Shown one piece after another: positions 6,297-7,829 of a stretch of DNA of 7,829 nucleotides. The notes beneath the pieces are model-generated. The model saw only the letters and a list, made by a program, of their open reading frames with translations, searched no databases and was not told the origin of the DNA. This DNA comes from an uncultured Erysipelotrichaceae bacterium (GTDB lineage Bacteria > Bacillota_I > Bacilli_A > Erysipelotrichales > Erysipelotrichaceae). The position numbers were made by a program, and so were the translations under genes. Each line of letters opens with the position of its first letter. Positions within the stretch are counted from its first letter, which is position 1. Location of the stretch: contig ONOV01000232.1 in NCBI GenBank assembly GCA_900319505.1, positions 1-7,829 on the forward strand, written 5' to 3'.

Positions 6297-7340
6297 ATGA
6301 AACATTATTTTGTCGAAAACCCGGTTTCGGGAAAGAACTATCCGGGTGATATCCTTCATGATCTGATTCAGCCTGCAGTTCTGGCGTCCGGGATTGAGTT
6401 TGAAATCTATCGGACCAGGTACAGGGGCGATGGAGAACGGTATGTCAGAGAAAAATGTATGGAAGCTGCGGGAAAGCCGGTGCGCTTCTATGCGGTTGGC
6501 GGTGACGGAACACTCTATGAAGTTGTAAATGGAGCGGCCGGTTTTGACAATGTGGAAATCACATGTATTCCCAAAGGCTCCGGTAATGATTACATCCGCA
6601 TGTTCGGAGGCAGGGAATATTTCCTGGATGTGAAGGATCTGATCCAGGGAAAGACAATTGCGGTGGATGGCCTGAAGCTCAAAGATGACAGCGGCAGGAT
6701 TGAAACGGCCATCAATCAGGTTTCCATGGGATTCGATGCGGAGGCATGTGCTTATCAGGCAAAAATGAAAAAGCTGCCCGGCAGTATCGGCCATATCAGC
6801 TATGTACTGGGCGGACTGTACTGTATGTTCACCAAAGCTTACAGTACATTTGCCTGCAAGGTGGATGATGAACCGGTGCATGGACCTTTCTTTCTTGCGG
6901 TGGCGTGCAATTCCAGATGGTATGGTTCAGGCATCTGTGTAGCACCGTTTGCGGATCCGTGTGACGGCATGCTGGACTGCGTCATTATCAGAAGAACCGT
7001 TGCTTGGCCGCTGATTTTCAAGCTCGGCATCTATGACTGGCAGCTGAAAGGCATCCATTATCTGAATCACAGCTGTCTGTATCTGCGTGCCCATAAAATA
7101 GAATGGAAAGCAGAACATCCGGTTATGATCAATGTGGATGGGGAAACAAGAATGGTGCAGCATGTTACGGTTGAAGCGGTGCCGCAGTGTTTCCGCTTCG
7201 TTGTACCGGTGCATTCACCGTATCTGCAGCATAAACCTGACAATACGATTGCCATACCTGCAAAGAAACATCCTAGATTCCATCCTTTTGACAGTATCGT
7301 GAATCATGGCGTAATGGGATATGGATCCCGAAGATATTGA
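6297..7340 (+). CDS. Diacylglycerol kinase-family lipid kinase
   Basis: This 347-residue cytosolic or membrane-surface kinase belongs to the DagK/YegS/sphingosine-kinase family, which transfers phosphate from ATP to a lipid hydroxyl. Conserved parts in order are NPVSGK (8-13), the nucleotide loop GGDGT (68-72), PKGSGNDYIR (92-101), DGMLD (223-227) and NVDGE (279-283). All the family's hallmark motifs are present, so it should be active. The final ~40 residues run past the usual end of about 300. The ATG is three bases after the previous stop with only a weak ribosome site, so translation is probably coupled. In this operon a lipid substrate such as diacylglycerol, or an alkyl- or alkyl-acyl-glycerol, is plausible. 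The sequence does not tell which. Confidence 0.9.
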   Translation: MKHYFVENPVSGKNYPGDILHDLIQPAVLASGIEFEIYRTRYRGDGERYVREKCMEAAGKPVRFYAVGGDGTLYEVVNGAAGFDNVEITCIPKGSGNDYIRMFGGREYFLDVKDLIQGKTIAVDGLKLKDDSGRIETAINQVSMGFDAEACAYQAKMKKLPGSIGHISYVLGGLYCMFTKAYSTFACKVDDEPVHGPFFLAVACNSRWYGSGICVAPFADPCDGMLDCVIIRRTVAWPLIFKLGIYDWQLKGIHYLNHSCLYLRAHKIEWKAEHPVMINVDGETRMVQHVTVEAVPQCFRFVVPVHSPYLQHKPDNTIAIPAKKHPRFHPFDSIVNHGVMGYGSRRY

Positions 7341-7368
7341 AGAAAACGGCCGGGGCGCCGTTTTCTTT
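7341..7368 (+). terminator. Rho-independent terminator at the end of the operon
   Basis: A perfect 10-bp stem (AGAAAACGGC 7341-7350, GCCGTTTTCT 7357-7366) around a CGGGGC loop begins at the base after the lipid-kinase stop. The T run is partly inside the stem and short beyond it (TT then G), so some read-through into crcB is possible. No convincing promoter is visible between this hairpin and crcB. Confidence 0.75.
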
Positions 7369-7394
7369 GTAAAATAGATCCGGAGGATTTCATT

Positions 7395-7757
7395 ATGAAC
7401 TGGATTGCAGTAATGCTTGGGGGCGGGATCGGAGCATGCATGCGATATGGCCTCAGCCTGATTCCCTATGGTGTTAGATTTCCGATCGGTACTTTTCTTG
7501 CCAATGTGTGCGGTGCGTTTCTGATCGGTCTGTTTACGGGAATTGCATCGGTACGAACAGTTAATCCGAATACCATGCTTTTTCTCAAGACAGGCATGTG
7601 CGGCGGTTTTACGACTTTTTCCACATTTTCAAGCGAAAATGTGCAGATGATAAAGCAGGGACACAGTGTTTCTGCCTGTAACTATATGGGAATATCACTT
7701 GTGATGTGCCTTTTCGGTGTTGTACTTGGTGAAACAGCTGGAAAAAGACTGGCATAG
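7395..7757 (+). CDS. crcB: CrcB/Fluc fluoride channel
   Basis: This 120-residue integral membrane protein exports fluoride passively and works as an antiparallel dual-topology dimer. Four hydrophobic segments are visible (about residues 3-22, 31-53, 61-79 and 95-113). Family signatures are present: GGGIGACMRYG (9-19), PIGTFLANVCG (30-40) with the pore asparagine N37, and GGFTTFSTFS (70-79), which holds the phenylalanine-box residues F75 and F78 and the central sodium-site region. Length is normal and nothing is missing. GGAGG (7382-7386) lies eight bases before the ATG. It follows the operon terminator after 26 bases. No fluoride riboswitch is visible in the 54-base gap, so expression may be constitutive read-through. 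Gram-positives often carry two adjacent crcB genes; a partner, if any, is outside the window. Confidence 0.95.
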   Translation: MNWIAVMLGGGIGACMRYGLSLIPYGVRFPIGTFLANVCGAFLIGLFTGIASVRTVNPNTMLFLKTGMCGGFTTFSTFSSENVQMIKQGHSVSACNYMGISLVMCLFGVVLGETAGKRLA

Positions 7758-7770
7758 ATAAAAAACTTCC

Positions 7771-7801
7771 TTGACATCAGAATGGTTCATGTTAATATAG
7801 T
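7771..7801 (+). promoter_or_regulatory. Promoter for a gene beyond the right edge
   Basis: TTGACA (7771-7776) is a perfect -35 box. Two -10 boxes are possible: TAATAT (7793-7798, 16-base spacer, 4 of 6) or TATAGT (7796-7801, 19-base spacer, 5 of 6). It starts 14 bases after the crcB stop with no terminator between, and would drive the next plus-strand gene. Confidence 0.6.
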
Positions 7802-7814
7802 GAACGTTATCACT
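7785..7814. repeat. Overlapping inverted repeats at the right-edge promoter
   Basis: GTTCA (7785-7789) pairs with TGAAC (7801-7805) across the -10 region. AGTGA (7799-7803) pairs with TCACT (7810-7814) at the predicted transcription start. Both could be operator half-sites for a regulator of the downstream gene. Five-base arms are short enough to occur by chance. Confidence 0.3.
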
Positions 7815-7829
7815 TACCACAGACAGTAA

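Noticed and set aside
5718..6881. Long minus-strand open frame of 387 codons
   Set aside because: It lies opposite the AGPS-like and lipid-kinase genes, whose motifs are unmistakable, and its translation is rich in His, Ile, Phe and Cys with no recognisable domain. It is a complementary-frame shadow.
1..7829. CRISPR array, insertion sequence, tRNA or rRNA genes
   Set aside because: I saw no spaced direct repeats, transposase or terminal inverted repeats, tRNA cloverleaf sequences or rRNA motifs on either strand.

Overview
The window looks like a chromosomal segment of a low-to-mid GC Gram-positive anaerobe (Bacillota; Erysipelotrichia-like is a guess from the gene styles and is not proven). 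The evidence is AGGAGG-type ribosome sites, tightly overlapping genes, hairpin-plus-T terminators and ordinary use of TGA as a stop. It is gene-dense apart from the first 460 bases.

Bases 1-461 hold no intact large gene. They contain a minus-strand hairpin terminator (27-53), a plus-strand terminator (92-130) and a small decayed reading frame (180-461). That frame has a good ribosome site and start codon but two in-frame stops. A TetR-family repressor gene (458-1039, minus) follows. It is divergent from a five-gene plus-strand operon (1142-7340), and the 100-base gap between them holds back-to-back promoters and two palindromes that could be the repressor's operators.

The operon encodes, in order: (1) a GlpA-like FAD dehydrogenase with an unusual BON-like N-terminal extension and a C-terminal BFD-type [2Fe-2S] domain; (2) a pyridine-nucleotide-disulphide-oxidoreductase-fold flavoprotein; (3) a small DUF1667 protein with four clustered cysteines; (4) an alkyl-DHAP-synthase-like flavoprotein of the VAO/PCMH fold that keeps the known catalytic residues; (5) a diacylglycerol-kinase-family lipid kinase. 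The first four genes overlap by 4 to 14 bases and the fifth starts 3 bases after the fourth, so translation is probably coupled.

The simplest reading is a glycerolipid module. The first three proteins would form a membrane- or electron-carrier-linked glycerol-3-phosphate dehydrogenase making DHAP. The fourth would exchange the acyl chain of acyl-DHAP for a fatty alcohol to make an ether bond. The fifth would phosphorylate a lipid with a free hydroxyl. A TetR protein sensing a lipid or acyl-CoA would control the set. The DHAP acyltransferase, fatty-alcohol-forming reductase and alkyl-DHAP reductase of a full ether-lipid route are not in the window, so this is a hypothesis.

A hairpin terminator (7341-7368) closes the operon. 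It is followed by a CrcB/Fluc fluoride channel gene (7395-7757) and, at the right edge, a strong promoter (TTGACA at 7771) for a gene beyond the window.
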